A DNA stretch of 24,640 bases from an uncultured Lachnospiraceae bacterium (lineage in GTDB: Bacteria > Bacillota > Clostridia > Lachnospirales > Lachnospiraceae). The first letter of the stretch is position 1, and the number at the start of each line of letters is the position of its first letter. Position numbers and translations under genes: made by a program. Below the pieces are notes generated by a model. The model was not told the origin of the DNA, did not search any database, and saw only the letters and a list, made by a program, of their open reading frames with translations. The stretch is taken from contig CAJURF010000054.1 in assembly GCA_910588825.1 (NCBI GenBank), positions 1-24,640 on the forward strand. The letters run 5' to 3'. This document shows, piece by piece, positions 1-8,347 of the stretch.

Positions 1-55
1 CCTGACAAAAATATCAGGCACATTATTCACCGATATTTACGCAACGCTGTACTAG

Positions 56-96
56 AAAAGATGGGGACGAAGAATCCGTTCATCTTCATCCCCATC
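56..96 (-). terminator. Rho-independent terminator after tpiA
   Basis: Read on the minus strand, a 14-bp stem (arms 83-96 and 60-73, one G-T wobble) closes a 9-base loop and is followed by four T residues (56-59). It begins 10 bases past the tpiA stop, so it most likely ends the gap-pgk-tpiA transcript. Confidence 0.8.
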
Positions 97-106
97 CATA
101 TTGCCT

Positions 107-859
107 TTATCCCCGTTTATATTGAACAATTTTACCAAAATCCGGTTTTAAGGAAGCTCCGCCCACCAGACCGCCGTCAATATCCGGCTGCGCAAACAAA
201 TCCGGTGCGGTTTCTGCATTTACCGATCCGCCGTACTGAATGCGGATGGCTTCTGCCACAGCTTCATCGTAAACTTCTGCGATGCATTCCCGGATGCCTT
301 TGCACACTTCCTGTGCCTGCTGGGTTGTGGCTGTCTTGCCAGTTCCGATAGCCCAGATGGGCTCATAGGCAATCACAGCCGTCTTTGCCTGCTCTGCCGT
401 CACACCCTGGAATCCAACTTTCACCTGCTGGCGGATAAAGTCCATGGTCACACCCTGTTCTCTCTGCTCCAGGCTCTCACCACAGCACATAATGGGTGTG
501 ATGCCGTGTTCGAAGGCTTTCAGCATTTTCTTGTTGACTGTCTCACTGGTCTCTGCAAAATATTCTCTTCTCTCAGAATGTCCCAGCACCACATATTTTA
601 TGCCTGCATCTGTGAGCATTGCCGGAGAAATTTCTCCTGTATAAGCGCCTTTTTCCTCAAAATACATATTTTCCGCACCAACCTGGATATTGGAACCTTT
701 TACCGCTTCTACCACCGGAATGATATCAATGGCAGGCACACAGAATACCACGTCCACTTCGTCATTGTCCACCAATGGCTTCAGGGTATTTACCAGCTCC
801 ACCGCCTCAGAAGGTGTCATGTTCATCTTCCAGTTTCCTGCAATTATCTTTTTTCTCAT
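107..859 (-). CDS. tpiA: Triosephosphate isomerase
   Basis: Interconverts dihydroxyacetone phosphate and glyceraldehyde 3-phosphate in cytosolic glycolysis. The 250-residue product is the normal length for the TIM-barrel family. Visible motifs are the N-terminal AGNWKMN with substrate-binding Lys11, the electrophile His94 in VLGHSERRE, the catalytic base Glu166 in AYEPIWAIGTG (start of the flexible loop), and the phosphate-binding GGSVNAE and GLVGGASL near the C-terminus. The ATG start has TTAGGAG about 7 bases upstream. It is the last gene of the gap-pgk-tpiA run and follows pgk by 21 bases, so it is probably co-transcribed with it. The identification is secure. Confidence 0.98.
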   Translation of the reverse strand: MRKKIIAGNWKMNMTPSEAVELVNTLKPLVDNDEVDVVFCVPAIDIIPVVEAVKGSNIQVGAENMYFEEKGAYTGEISPAMLTDAGIKYVVLGHSERREYFAETSETVNKKMLKAFEHGITPIMCCGESLEQREQGVTMDFIRQQVKVGFQGVTAEQAKTAVIAYEPIWAIGTGKTATTQQAQEVCKGIRECIAEVYDEAVAEAIRIQYGGSVNAETAPDLFAQPDIDGGLVGGASLKPDFGKIVQYKRG

Positions 860-880
860 AAATCATTCTCCTAACTACTT

Positions 881-2086
881 CTATTTATCATCTGCAGCCG
901 CCACACCGGGAAGTTCCTTTCCTTCCAGGAATTCCAGAGAAGCGCCGCCGCCTGTGGAAATATGTGTCATCTGCGCCCCGAATCCCAGCTGGTTCACCGC
1001 TGCGGCCGAGTCACCGCCTCCGATAATTGTCACAGCATCTGTATCTGCCAGTGCCTGGGCAACTGCCACAGTTCCCTTTGCAAGGACAGGATTTTCAAAT
1101 ACACCCATAGGTCCGTTCCACACTACAGTTTTTGCAGATTTTACCGCATCTGCATACATTTGTGCTGTCTGTGTGCCGATATCCAGTCCCATCATATCTG
1201 CGGGAATTTCCGCAGCGGAAACTACAGAGATGTCAATCTGGGCGTCAATGGGGTCTGGGAATGCTTTAGCAACTGCTGTATCCACTGGTAAAAGAAGTTT
1301 CTTGCCCAGCCTTTCAGCCTTATCCATCATCTCTTTGCAGTAATCAATCTTCTCGTCATCCACCAGAGAAGCTCCCACTTCATAGCCCTTTGCTTTCAGG
1401 AAAGTATAGGCCATACCGCCGCCGATGATTAACGTATCACATTTTTCCAGCAGATTGGAGATTACGTTTAACTTATCTGCCACCTTGGCTCCGCCTAAAA
1501 TGGCCACAAAGGGTCTCTGTGGATTATTTACCGCATTGCCCAGGAAGTCAATTTCTTTCTGCATCAGATATCCCACAGCGCTGGTATCTACAAACTTAGT
1601 CACTCCCACGTTGGAGCAGTGGGCACGGTGGGCGGTTCCAAATGCGTCATTTACAAATATTTCACAGACAGACGCCAGCTCTTTGCTGAAAGCCTCCCCG
1701 TTTTTGGTTTCTTCTTCTCTGTAACGGGTGTTTTCCAGCAGGATGATATCTCCATCCTTCATGGCTTCCACTGCGCTCTTTACATTTTCTCCCACTACCT
1801 GGTCATTTGGGACAAATTTTACTTCCTGTCCCAGAAGTTCTGTCAGCCTTGATGCCACCGGCGCCAGGGACATTTCCGGCAATGCCTTGCCTTTGGGTTT
1901 TCCCAGATGAGAACACAGGATCACTCTGCCGCCGTCTTTTACCAGTTTCTGAATGGTGGGAAGGGCAGCCACAAGGCGGTTCTCATCTGTAATTTTTCCT
2001 TCTTTTAAAGGCACGTTAAAGTCGCACCTAACCAGAACTTTCTTTCCAGTTACCTGTATATCATCTACGGATTTTTTATTTAACAT
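881..2086 (-). CDS. pgk: Phosphoglycerate kinase
   Basis: Transfers phosphate from 1,3-bisphosphoglycerate to ADP, the first ATP-yielding step of glycolysis. The protein is 401 residues, the usual monomeric length, with VRCDFNVPL and HLGKPKG in the substrate-binding N-terminal domain, a central hinge, and the nucleotide-binding signatures GGAKVADK, WNGPMGVFE and GGGDSAAAV in the C-terminal half. The frame stays open upstream to 2143, but I place the start at the ATG ending at 2086. It has an excellent AAAGGAGG 5 bases upstream and gives the normal N-terminus MLNKKSVDD, whereas the longer form would translate through the terminator-like hairpin at 2104-2129. Middle gene of the gap-pgk-tpiA run. 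Confidence 0.97.
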   Translation of the reverse strand: MLNKKSVDDIQVTGKKVLVRCDFNVPLKEGKITDENRLVAALPTIQKLVKDGGRVILCSHLGKPKGKALPEMSLAPVASRLTELLGQEVKFVPNDQVVGENVKSAVEAMKDGDIILLENTRYREEETKNGEAFSKELASVCEIFVNDAFGTAHRAHCSNVGVTKFVDTSAVGYLMQKEIDFLGNAVNNPQRPFVAILGGAKVADKLNVISNLLEKCDTLIIGGGMAYTFLKAKGYEVGASLVDDEKIDYCKEMMDKAERLGKKLLLPVDTAVAKAFPDPIDAQIDISVVSAAEIPADMMGLDIGTQTAQMYADAVKSAKTVVWNGPMGVFENPVLAKGTVAVAQALADTDAVTIIGGGDSAAAVNQLGFGAQMTHISTGGGASLEFLEGKELPGVAAADDK

Positions 2087-2103
2087 TACGTCCTCCTTTA
2101 AGG

Positions 2104-2129
2104 AAAAAAGCCCGGTCCTAAGACCGGAC
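2104..2129 (-). terminator. Intercistronic terminator-like hairpin between gap and pgk
   Basis: On the minus strand an 8-bp GC-rich stem (arms 2122-2129 and 2110-2117, one T-G wobble) with a 4-base loop is followed directly by six T residues (2104-2109). It sits 51 bases past the gap stop and 17 bases ahead of the pgk start. Partial termination here would lower pgk-tpiA expression relative to gap; it could also serve as an mRNA 3'-end stabiliser. Confidence 0.8.
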
Positions 2130-2180
2130 CCTTCCTGGATCATGCATCAACAGATATGCTTAAAACTTCGCAGGGATTCC

Positions 2181-3194
2181 TTATGACAATTCAGCAAAGT
2201 ATTTGATTGTACGAACCATCTGGCTCACATAGGAATTCTCATTGTCATACCAGGAAACTACCTGCACCTGTGTATCGCCATTGTCCATTGCAGAAGCCAT
2301 TGTCTGTGTGGAATCAAACAGAGAACCAAAAGTCATACCCACTACATCGCTGGATACAATCTCGTCCTCATTGTAGCCATATGACTCATCCGCTGCTTTC
2401 TTCATTGCAGCATTGATCTGATCTACTGTAACATTGCCTTTTACCACAGCAATCAAAATTGTGGTGGAACCAGTAGGTGTGGGCACACGCTGTGCGGAAC
2501 CGATCAGCTTGCCGTTCAGTTCCGGAATAACCAGACCGATTGCCTTTGCAGCTCCTGTGCTGTTGGGAACAATGTTGACAGCGCCTGCACGGGATCTTCT
2601 CAGGTCACCTTTTCTCTGAGGACCGTCTAAGATCATCTGGTCGCCGGTATAAGCATGGATGGTGCTCATGATACCGCTCTGGATGGGAGCCAGGTCATTC
2701 AATGCCTTTGCCATAGGTGCCAGGCAGTTTGTGGTACAGGAAGCCGCTGAAATAACGGTATCTTCTGGTTTTAAAGTATTATGATTTACGTTGAAAACGA
2801 TTGTAGGAAGATCATTGCCTGCTGGTGCGGAGATTACAACTTTTCTTGCTCCCGCTTTGATATGAGCCTCTGATTTTTCTTTAGAGGTGTAGAAACCTGT
2901 ACACTCCAGAACAACGTCTACTCCGATCTTGCCCCAGGGAAGATTGGCAGCGTCAGATTCCTTATAAATTTTGATTTCTTTTCCATCTACTGTGATGGAG
3001 TCTTCTCCTGCTGTTACTTTATCAGCAAGCGCATATTTGCCCTGAGAAGAATCATATTTCAATAAGTGAGCCAGCATCTTGGGGGATGTCAAATCATTAA
3101 TCGCAACTACTTCATACCCCTCAGCCCCAAACATCTGTCTGAATGCAAGACGGCCAATGCGGCCAAAACCATTGATTGCAACTTTTACTGCCAT
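2181..3194 (-). CDS. gap: Glyceraldehyde-3-phosphate dehydrogenase, type I
   Basis: Oxidises glyceraldehyde 3-phosphate to 1,3-bisphosphoglycerate in glycolysis. The 337-residue protein has the N-terminal Rossmann motif INGFGRIGR, Asp34 in AINDLTSP (typical of NAD-preferring enzymes), the catalytic Cys153 in ASCTTNCLAP and its partner His180 in STIHAYTGDQ. The C-terminal domain ends in WYDNENSYVSQM. The ATG has GTAGGAGGAA about 8 bases upstream. It is the first gene of the glycolytic run and has its own promoter about 130 bases upstream, with a leader carrying repeated ATTGGTGT-type elements. No cggR-type regulator gene precedes it, unlike in Bacillus. Confidence 0.98.
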   Translation of the reverse strand: MAVKVAINGFGRIGRLAFRQMFGAEGYEVVAINDLTSPKMLAHLLKYDSSQGKYALADKVTAGEDSITVDGKEIKIYKESDAANLPWGKIGVDVVLECTGFYTSKEKSEAHIKAGARKVVISAPAGNDLPTIVFNVNHNTLKPEDTVISAASCTTNCLAPMAKALNDLAPIQSGIMSTIHAYTGDQMILDGPQRKGDLRRSRAGAVNIVPNSTGAAKAIGLVIPELNGKLIGSAQRVPTPTGSTTILIAVVKGNVTVDQINAAMKKAADESYGYNEDEIVSSDVVGMTFGSLFDSTQTMASAMDNGDTQVQVVSWYDNENSYVSQMVRTIKYFAELS

Positions 3195-3274
3195 GATAAA
3201 ATTCCTCCTACTGAAAATTATTATTTAGGAACTGTGAAAAATGTATGAGTTATTTTCCTGCAGTTCCTTGACTC

Positions 3275-3317
3275 ATTGGTGTATGGTAATACATTGGTAT
3301 TTTAAGGAAACACCAAT
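3275..3317 (-). repeat. Three ATTGGTGT-type elements in the gap leader
   Basis: On the plus strand ATTGGTGT (3275-3282) and ATTGGTAT (3293-3300) are direct copies 18 bases apart, and ACACCAAT (3310-3317) is the exact reverse complement of the first. They lie just downstream of the predicted gap start site. In RNA the last copy (first transcribed) could pair with either of the other two, giving alternative hairpins; as DNA they could be a repressor site. No known operator family is recognised. Confidence 0.45.
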
Positions 3318-3326
3318 CTATGAGGT

Positions 3327-3355
3327 ATTGTACCCAATTCCCTGTAAAAATTCAA
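3327..3355 (-). promoter_or_regulatory. Sigma-A promoter of gap-pgk-tpiA
   Basis: Minus strand: -35 TTGAAT (3350-3355), 17-base spacer, -10 TACAAT (3327-3332). Transcription would start near 3320, leaving a leader of about 125 bases before gap. Confidence 0.75.
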
Positions 3356-3398
3356 GCCCTATTTAAAAAATTGTCGTGGAACAATTCTGTCCTGCACA

Positions 3399-3427
3399 TT
3401 GCTTTTATAGAAAATATGTATTATGAT
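3399..3427 (+). promoter_or_regulatory. Candidate sigma-A promoter for the PHP phosphatase gene
   Basis: -35 TTGCTT (3399-3404), 17-base spacer, -10 TATGAT (3422-3427). It would give a leader of about 170 bases containing the large inverted repeat at 3465-3541. The -35 is weak. Within the gene-free stretch 3195-3604 I saw nothing else beyond the gap promoter, its leader repeats and this inverted repeat. Confidence 0.45.
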
Positions 3428-3464
3428 TAAAACGTTAATTCACGAAACTGTTTTCAGACGTGAC

Positions 3465-3541
3465 GAGTCTGGGAAAAATAAACAAAACGTCGCTCAAAAC
3501 CGTTTTGAATCCGCTCCTTATTGTTTATTTTTCCCAGACTC
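3465..3541. repeat. 21-bp perfect inverted repeat with nested palindrome
   Basis: The arms 3465-3485 and 3521-3541 are exact reverse complements. They start GAGTCTGGG at one outer edge and end CCCAGACTC at the other, with an A/T-rich inner part. The 35-base centre holds a second palindrome, TCAAAAC-C-GTTTTGA (3494-3508). Neither strand has a T-tract after the stem, so it is not a classic terminator. It may be a structured leader of the downstream gene or a miniature palindromic element. Confidence 0.7.
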
Positions 3542-3604
3542 TGGTTATGAAATGGGTTTACAATTATCTATATTAAAATTCAAAAACGAAAGGAATGATG
3601 TACA

Positions 3605-4420
3605 TTGTCTGCTCCAGCCATAGATTTCCATCTGCACAGCTCTTTTTCCGGGGACAGCCGGGCGCCTATGGAAGATATGATTCAAAGCGCCATAGCAAAA
3701 GGCCTGACTCATATCTGTTTCACGGAACACATTGATAAAGACTTTCCCACTGACCACCATGAGAATTTCAGTGTGGACACCCCTGCCTATCTGGAAACTT
3801 ATACCAGACTGGCAGAGAAGTATCGGGAACAGATTCACATTTATTTTGGTATTGAGCTGGGTCTGCAGCCATATTTAAGCGGCTTTTATGAACAGTATAT
3901 CCGGCAGTATCCTTTTGATTACTGTATCGGCTCTTCCCACCTGGTAGATGGGAAGGACCCTTATTACCCGGATTTTTTTGAAGGGCGGGACGAGGCGGCT
4001 GTCTATGAACGGTATTTTATTTCTATTCTGGAAAATCTGGAAGCGTTTTCTTTTATTGATACCTATGGGCATCTGGACTATATTGTCCGCTACGGCCCCA
4101 CGCAGAACCAGAATTACCGCTACGAGACCTATGCAGATATCCTGGATGAGATTTTGAAAAAATTAATCGAGAAGGGTATTGCCCTGGAGTGCAACACAGC
4201 AGGTTTCCGCTATGGACTGGGCCACCCCAATCCCTGCGAGGAAATCCTGTGCCGTTACCATGAGCTGGGCGGCGAGCTGCTGACTCTGGGCTCCGACGGA
4301 CATGCCCCCCAGGACGCGGCCCACTCATACGAAAAAATCGGACAGCTCCTGCGCTCGTGTGGATTCACACACCTTACTATTTTCGAAAAGCGCAGGCCCA
4401 GGTTCTTTCCGCTGCCATAA
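3605..4420 (+). CDS. hisK: PHP-family histidinol-phosphatase (HisK/HisJ type)
   Basis: Predicted to hydrolyse histidinol phosphate to histidinol in histidine biosynthesis. The 271-residue product is of family length and carries the PHP metal-site motifs: DFHLHSSFS (His9, His11) at the N-terminus, FTEHID near residue 40, a central GSSH, and GSDGHAP near the C-terminus. The start is a TTG with AAAGGA 10 bases upstream; the two ATGs just before it are out of frame. It ends 1 base from the convergent P-type ATPase gene. No other his gene lies in the window, so a different phosphoester substrate is possible: the PHP fold is certain, the substrate only likely. Confidence 0.85.
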   Translation: MSAPAIDFHLHSSFSGDSRAPMEDMIQSAIAKGLTHICFTEHIDKDFPTDHHENFSVDTPAYLETYTRLAEKYREQIHIYFGIELGLQPYLSGFYEQYIRQYPFDYCIGSSHLVDGKDPYYPDFFEGRDEAAVYERYFISILENLEAFSFIDTYGHLDYIVRYGPTQNQNYRYETYADILDEILKKLIEKGIALECNTAGFRYGLGHPNPCEEILCRYHELGGELLTLGSDGHAPQDAAHSYEKIGQLLRSCGFTHLTIFEKRRPRFFPLP

Positions 4421-4421
4421 A

Positions 4422-6752
4422 TTACCGCCGCCTTTTGTCCAGTTTTGCTCCCACAAACATACGCAGCCGGTTCAGCATACTGGTAATGAACTCGATTACT
4501 CCCGGGGACACTGTCATCAGAAAGAATACAAGGATAATCATGCCGAATTCCAGTGCCTTGAAATTCAGCAGTTTCTGGAACACCAGCGCTCCCCCGAAAA
4601 AGAGCATCTGCATTCCGGTTATGACTACTTTCCGGAAGGTGTTCAAAGGCTGATAAATGGTGCGCAGAGCTGCCATATAGCTCCAGCCCGTCACCAGCAC
4701 GCAGGCAGTGGAGAGCATCTCGTAGGAATGATAGGCATTCTGACAGACCAGCATAATGCCGAATACGCACAACGTGATAGTGAACGCCGTGGGCAGAGCA
4801 TTCATAAATACATGTTTCAAAAAAGAATTGTCCACTTTCTGAAAATTAGATTCCTGGGCCAGCAGAAATGTGGGGATTCCCACCGCACAGGCACTGATCA
4901 ATGACATCTGTATGGGCTCAAAAGGATACACTTCCCCGAAACCAATGGTCAGCAGAGACAGGCACACCGAAAAAAATGTCTTGATCAGAAACATGGATGC
5001 CGCTGTGCGGATATTATGGATGACTTTTCTCCCCTGGTTTACAATATGGGGCATAGCCGCAAAATTGGAATCCAGCAAAACCACATTGGCAATGTTCTTC
5101 GCCGCCTCACTTCCGGAAGCCATGGCCACACTGCAGTCAGCTTCTTTCAAAGCCAGTACATCATTGACTCCGTCCCCCGTCATGGCCACTGTGTGATTCA
5201 TCTCCTGGAGGGCCAGCACCATCTGCTTTTTCTGCTGGGGGGTTACCCTGCCGAATACACTGTATTCCCCCACCGCCTTTTTCATCCCCTCCTCATCCTG
5301 GATGGTGGATGCATCAATGTAGCTGTCCGCTGTCTCCAGCCCGGCCTTTTTTGCAATGGCGGCCACTGTAACCGGGTCATCCCCGGAAATCACCTTCAGC
5401 TGCACTCCCTGTTCTTTAAAAAAGGCGAAGGTATCCGCCGCCTCCTCACGGATCACATCGGTGAGCAGAAGCAGGGCAAGGGGCTGAAGCTCCTCAGGCA
5501 GCTGTGCCTTCTCACTTTTCTTTGGACTGTGAGCCAGAACCAGCACCCGGTACCCTTCTCTGGCGTATCCGGCACACTGTTCCTCTAATCCGGTATCCTG
5601 CTGCGGAAACAAAAACTGGACAGCCCCCATGAGATACGTGCCTTCCTTTTGGAAACAGGCGCCGCTGTATTTCCGCTCAGAAGAAAAGGGGATGGCGTGG
5701 TCCAGAGCAAAATCCCTGCGGCCTGGATAATAACTGCGCAGTGCCTGAAAAGTAGCATTGTTATCTTCCAGTGCTCCCATGAGATTCCCCATAATATGGC
5801 TGATATCTGTTTCCACCTCCAGAGGAATCACCTGGTCCACACACATGGTTCCTTTTGTAATGGTTCCGGTTTTGTCCAGACACAGCGTGTCCACCCGTGC
5901 CAGAGTCTCGATGCAGAACAATTCCTGTACCAGCGTTTTCTCTCTGGCCAGCCGCATGGTGCCCAGGGTGAGTGCCACACTGGTGAGCAGAACCAGCCCT
6001 TCCGGAATCATTCCCAGCACAGCCGCCACCGTGCTGACTACTGAATCCCGGAAAGAATTCTCAACCCAGTAGAATTGTTTGTAAAAAAGAGCAATGCCCA
6101 GGGGGAGAATAATGATACTGATCACTTTCAAGATTTTGTTCAGGGAATCCCTCAGCTCTGAATGATGTCTGCGGAACTCCTTGGCCTCTCCGGTAATCCT
6201 GGCCGCGTAATTGTCTTTTCCCACATGAACCACCTGGCAGTATGCCTGTCCGGAAGTGACAAAGCTCCCGGAAAACAAATCATCACCGGAATTCTTTACC
6301 AAGGTATCTGTCTCGCCGGTGAGCAGGGATTCGTTTACTTCCAGACTGCCTTCCTGCACTACTGCATCCGCGGGAATCTGATCCCCTGCTTTTAAAAGCA
6401 CCACATCATCCAGCACCAGTTCCTCTGTGGAAATGACCTGTTCTTTCCCATCTCTGATGACAGTCGACTTACTGGCCGTTAAAATCGCCAGTTTATCTAG
6501 TGTTTTTTTCGCGCGGATTTCCTGTATAATGCCAATTACCGTATTGATCACAATGATCATCACGAAAGCAGCATTTTTATAAGAACCCACCAATAACACC
6601 ATCACCAGCAGCACTGCATTGATGAAATTAAAAAAGGTCAGACTATTCTCAAGAATAATCTGCTTATACGTCCTGGTATTTGGATTTTCATTGACATTCA
6701 CATTGCCTTCTTCAATCTGTCTGCGCACCTGTTCCTGCGTCAATCCTGTCAT
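4422..6752 (-). CDS. CtpE-like cation-translocating P-type ATPase
   Basis: Membrane pump energised by ATP through a phospho-aspartate intermediate. The 776-residue protein has an N-terminal helix pair (about 38-78), actuator motif LLTGET (143-148), MIPEGL in the ion-path helix (248-252), phosphorylation site DKTGT (Asp293), nucleotide-site FSSER (357-360) and hinge TGDGVND (525-531), then a hydrophobic C-terminal half. It lacks heavy-metal N-terminal domains. The PEGLVLLTS context resembles the CtpE/P2-like group, for which calcium transport has been reported in mycobacteria; the ion here is inferred only. It is the last gene of the isc run, 33 bases after mnmA, with GGAGTG before the ATG. 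Confidence 0.9.
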   Translation of the reverse strand: MTGLTQEQVRRQIEEGNVNVNENPNTRTYKQIILENSLTFFNFINAVLLVMVLLVGSYKNAAFVMIIVINTVIGIIQEIRAKKTLDKLAILTASKSTVIRDGKEQVISTEELVLDDVVLLKAGDQIPADAVVQEGSLEVNESLLTGETDTLVKNSGDDLFSGSFVTSGQAYCQVVHVGKDNYAARITGEAKEFRRHHSELRDSLNKILKVISIIILPLGIALFYKQFYWVENSFRDSVVSTVAAVLGMIPEGLVLLTSVALTLGTMRLAREKTLVQELFCIETLARVDTLCLDKTGTITKGTMCVDQVIPLEVETDISHIMGNLMGALEDNNATFQALRSYYPGRRDFALDHAIPFSSERKYSGACFQKEGTYLMGAVQFLFPQQDTGLEEQCAGYAREGYRVLVLAHSPKKSEKAQLPEELQPLALLLLTDVIREEAADTFAFFKEQGVQLKVISGDDPVTVAAIAKKAGLETADSYIDASTIQDEEGMKKAVGEYSVFGRVTPQQKKQMVLALQEMNHTVAMTGDGVNDVLALKEADCSVAMASGSEAAKNIANVVLLDSNFAAMPHIVNQGRKVIHNIRTAASMFLIKTFFSVCLSLLTIGFGEVYPFEPIQMSLISACAVGIPTFLLAQESNFQKVDNSFLKHVFMNALPTAFTITLCVFGIMLVCQNAYHSYEMLSTACVLVTGWSYMAALRTIYQPLNTFRKVVITGMQMLFFGGALVFQKLLNFKALEFGMIILVFFLMTVSPGVIEFITSMLNRLRMFVGAKLDKRRR

Positions 6753-6785
6753 ACGCCCACTCCGTTATCTTCTGAATTCTGATCT

Positions 6786-7874
6786 TTATAAGGCTTCCTC
6801 AATGGTTCCGCCGCCCAGAACCAGCCCCCCGTCCCCATAAAAGACCACCGCCTGTCCCGGCGTAATGGCTCTCTGGGGTTCCTCAAAACGACAATACGCC
6901 TCATCCTGGGAAATTCTGTGGATGCGGCAGACTGCTCCTGTATGATTGTAGCGGATTTTCGCCGTCACTTCCATATTTTCTTCAAATTCTTCACAGGCCA
7001 TCCGGTTTAAATGGCTGCAGCGAAGTTCGTAAGAAAAGATATCCGCGGACTCTCCGATGACAACCTGATTGGTCTCGGGACGGATAGCCGCCACAAATAC
7101 GGGATGCCCCATGGCCAGCCCCAGGCCCTTGCGCTGTCCGATGGTATAATGAGTAATCCCCCTATGCCTGCCAATCACATTCCCCTCCATGTCCACAAAG
7201 TCTCCCGGAGGTACCGGCTTTTGCAGCTCCCTGTCAATAAATCCCGCGTAATCTTTGTCAGGCACAAAGCAGATCTCCTGGCTGTCCGGCTTATGGGCAA
7301 TGGGAAGACCGGCCTGCACAGCGATTTGTCGTATCTCCTCTTTGTCATAATCCCCCACTGGCATCAGTGTATGGGCCAGCTGATGCTGAGTCAGATTATA
7401 CAGGGCATACGTCTGGTCTTTTCCCTCTGAGACTGCAGATGCAGCCGCATATCGTCCATTTTCCAGAAGCCTTATCCTGGCATAATGGCCGGTGGCGATA
7501 TAATCAGCCCCCAGGTCCAGACTCCTCTTTAAAAGAGCTTCCCATTTCACATGGCGGTTGCAGGCAATACAGGGATTGGGGGTTCTGCCCTTTCTATATT
7601 CTTCTGTAAAATAGTCAATCACCCATTTCTTAAATTCCCCCTTAAAATTCATCACATAATGGGGAATTCCCAGTATCTGCGCCACCCGGCGGGCATCTTC
7701 CACTGCGTCCAGGCCGCAGCATCCGCCGTTTTCCTCCACCGCTGCAGATTCTTCCTCCTGCCAGGTCTGCATGGTAACGCCGATCACCTCATACCCAGCC
7801 CTTTGCAGCAGGCAGGCCGCCACAGAGGAATCCACTCCTCCGGACATACCCACCACCACTTTTTTTCCTGCCAT
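6786..7874 (-). CDS. mnmA: tRNA-specific 2-thiouridylase
   Basis: Adds sulfur to C2 of the wobble uridine in tRNA-Lys, -Glu and -Gln, using ATP activation and persulfide delivered from a cysteine desulfurase. The 362-residue protein starts with the PP-loop GMSGGVDSS (9-17). It contains the two catalytic cysteines, Cys102 in NPCIAC and Cys202 in SQEICFVPD, and ends in a beta-barrel domain with GQAVVFYGD. Its ATG directly abuts the iscU stop codon, with an AGAGGAAG binding site inside the iscU 3' end, so translation is probably coupled. The adjacent iscS is the likely sulfur donor. Confidence 0.96.
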   Translation of the reverse strand: MAGKKVVVGMSGGVDSSVAACLLQRAGYEVIGVTMQTWQEEESAAVEENGGCCGLDAVEDARRVAQILGIPHYVMNFKGEFKKWVIDYFTEEYRKGRTPNPCIACNRHVKWEALLKRSLDLGADYIATGHYARIRLLENGRYAAASAVSEGKDQTYALYNLTQHQLAHTLMPVGDYDKEEIRQIAVQAGLPIAHKPDSQEICFVPDKDYAGFIDRELQKPVPPGDFVDMEGNVIGRHRGITHYTIGQRKGLGLAMGHPVFVAAIRPETNQVVIGESADIFSYELRCSHLNRMACEEFEENMEVTAKIRYNHTGAVCRIHRISQDEAYCRFEEPQRAITPGQAVVFYGDGGLVLGGGTIEEAL

Positions 7875-8318
7875 CTAGTATTCTTCCTCTTGTTCTTCCT
7901 CGCCCTCATGGATATCTGTCTTCGGCTTTTCCAGCCCCTCTATCTCAATATGGTTTTTCTCTGCATAATCCCATAAGGCCGCATGTATAGCTTCCTCTGC
8001 CAATAATGAACAATGCACTTTCACAGGGGGAAGTCCGTCCAGCGCATCCATAACCGCCTTATTGGTCACTTCCATGGCCTCCTGTATGGTCTTGCCTTTC
8101 ACCAGCTCTGTGGCCATACTGCTGGTGGCAACAGCCGCCCCGCATCCAAATGTTTTAAACTTACAGTCATGGATCACCTGATTCTCATCAATATCCAGGT
8201 AAATCCGCATGATATCTCCGCATTTGGCATTCCCCACAGTGCCTACACCGCTTGCATCTTCAATCTCTCCTACATTTCTTGGATTCTGAAAGTGATCCAT
8301 TACCTTTTCACTATACAT
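7875..8318 (-). CDS. iscU: Fe-S cluster assembly scaffold IscU/NifU-like
   Basis: Scaffold on which [2Fe-2S] clusters are built from IscS-supplied sulfur before transfer to client proteins. The 147-residue protein has the three ligand cysteines Cys33 (NAKCGD, with the adjacent Asp35), Cys59 (FGCGAA) and Cys103 (VHCSLLAE, preceded by His102). Having His before the third Cys and no insertion between the first two ligands favours IscU/NifU-N over SufU. The C-terminus ends in an unusual acidic tail, EGEEEQEEEY. It starts 29 bases after iscS with a CGGAGGG binding site. No hscA, hscB or fdx gene follows, as is usual in Clostridia. Confidence 0.95.
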   Translation of the reverse strand: MYSEKVMDHFQNPRNVGEIEDASGVGTVGNAKCGDIMRIYLDIDENQVIHDCKFKTFGCGAAVATSSMATELVKGKTIQEAMEVTNKAVMDALDGLPPVKVHCSLLAEEAIHAALWDYAEKNHIEIEGLEKPKTDIHEGEEEQEEEY

Positions 8319-8347
8319 CTTTTTCCCTCCGATTGGTATATAATTTA

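Noticed and set aside
1..18. Small hairpin CCTGA/TCAGG at the window edge
   Set aside because: Only 5 bp with an 8-base loop and no context; bases 1-55 hold nothing else recognisable, so it is not called.
690..1343. 217-codon plus-strand open frame over tpiA and pgk
   Set aside because: It is antisense to two certain glycolytic genes, crosses their junction and shows no family motif.
2087..2143. 57-base upstream extension of pgk
   Set aside because: It would translate through the gap-pgk terminator hairpin; the start ending at 2086 has an AAAGGAGG site and the family N-terminus.
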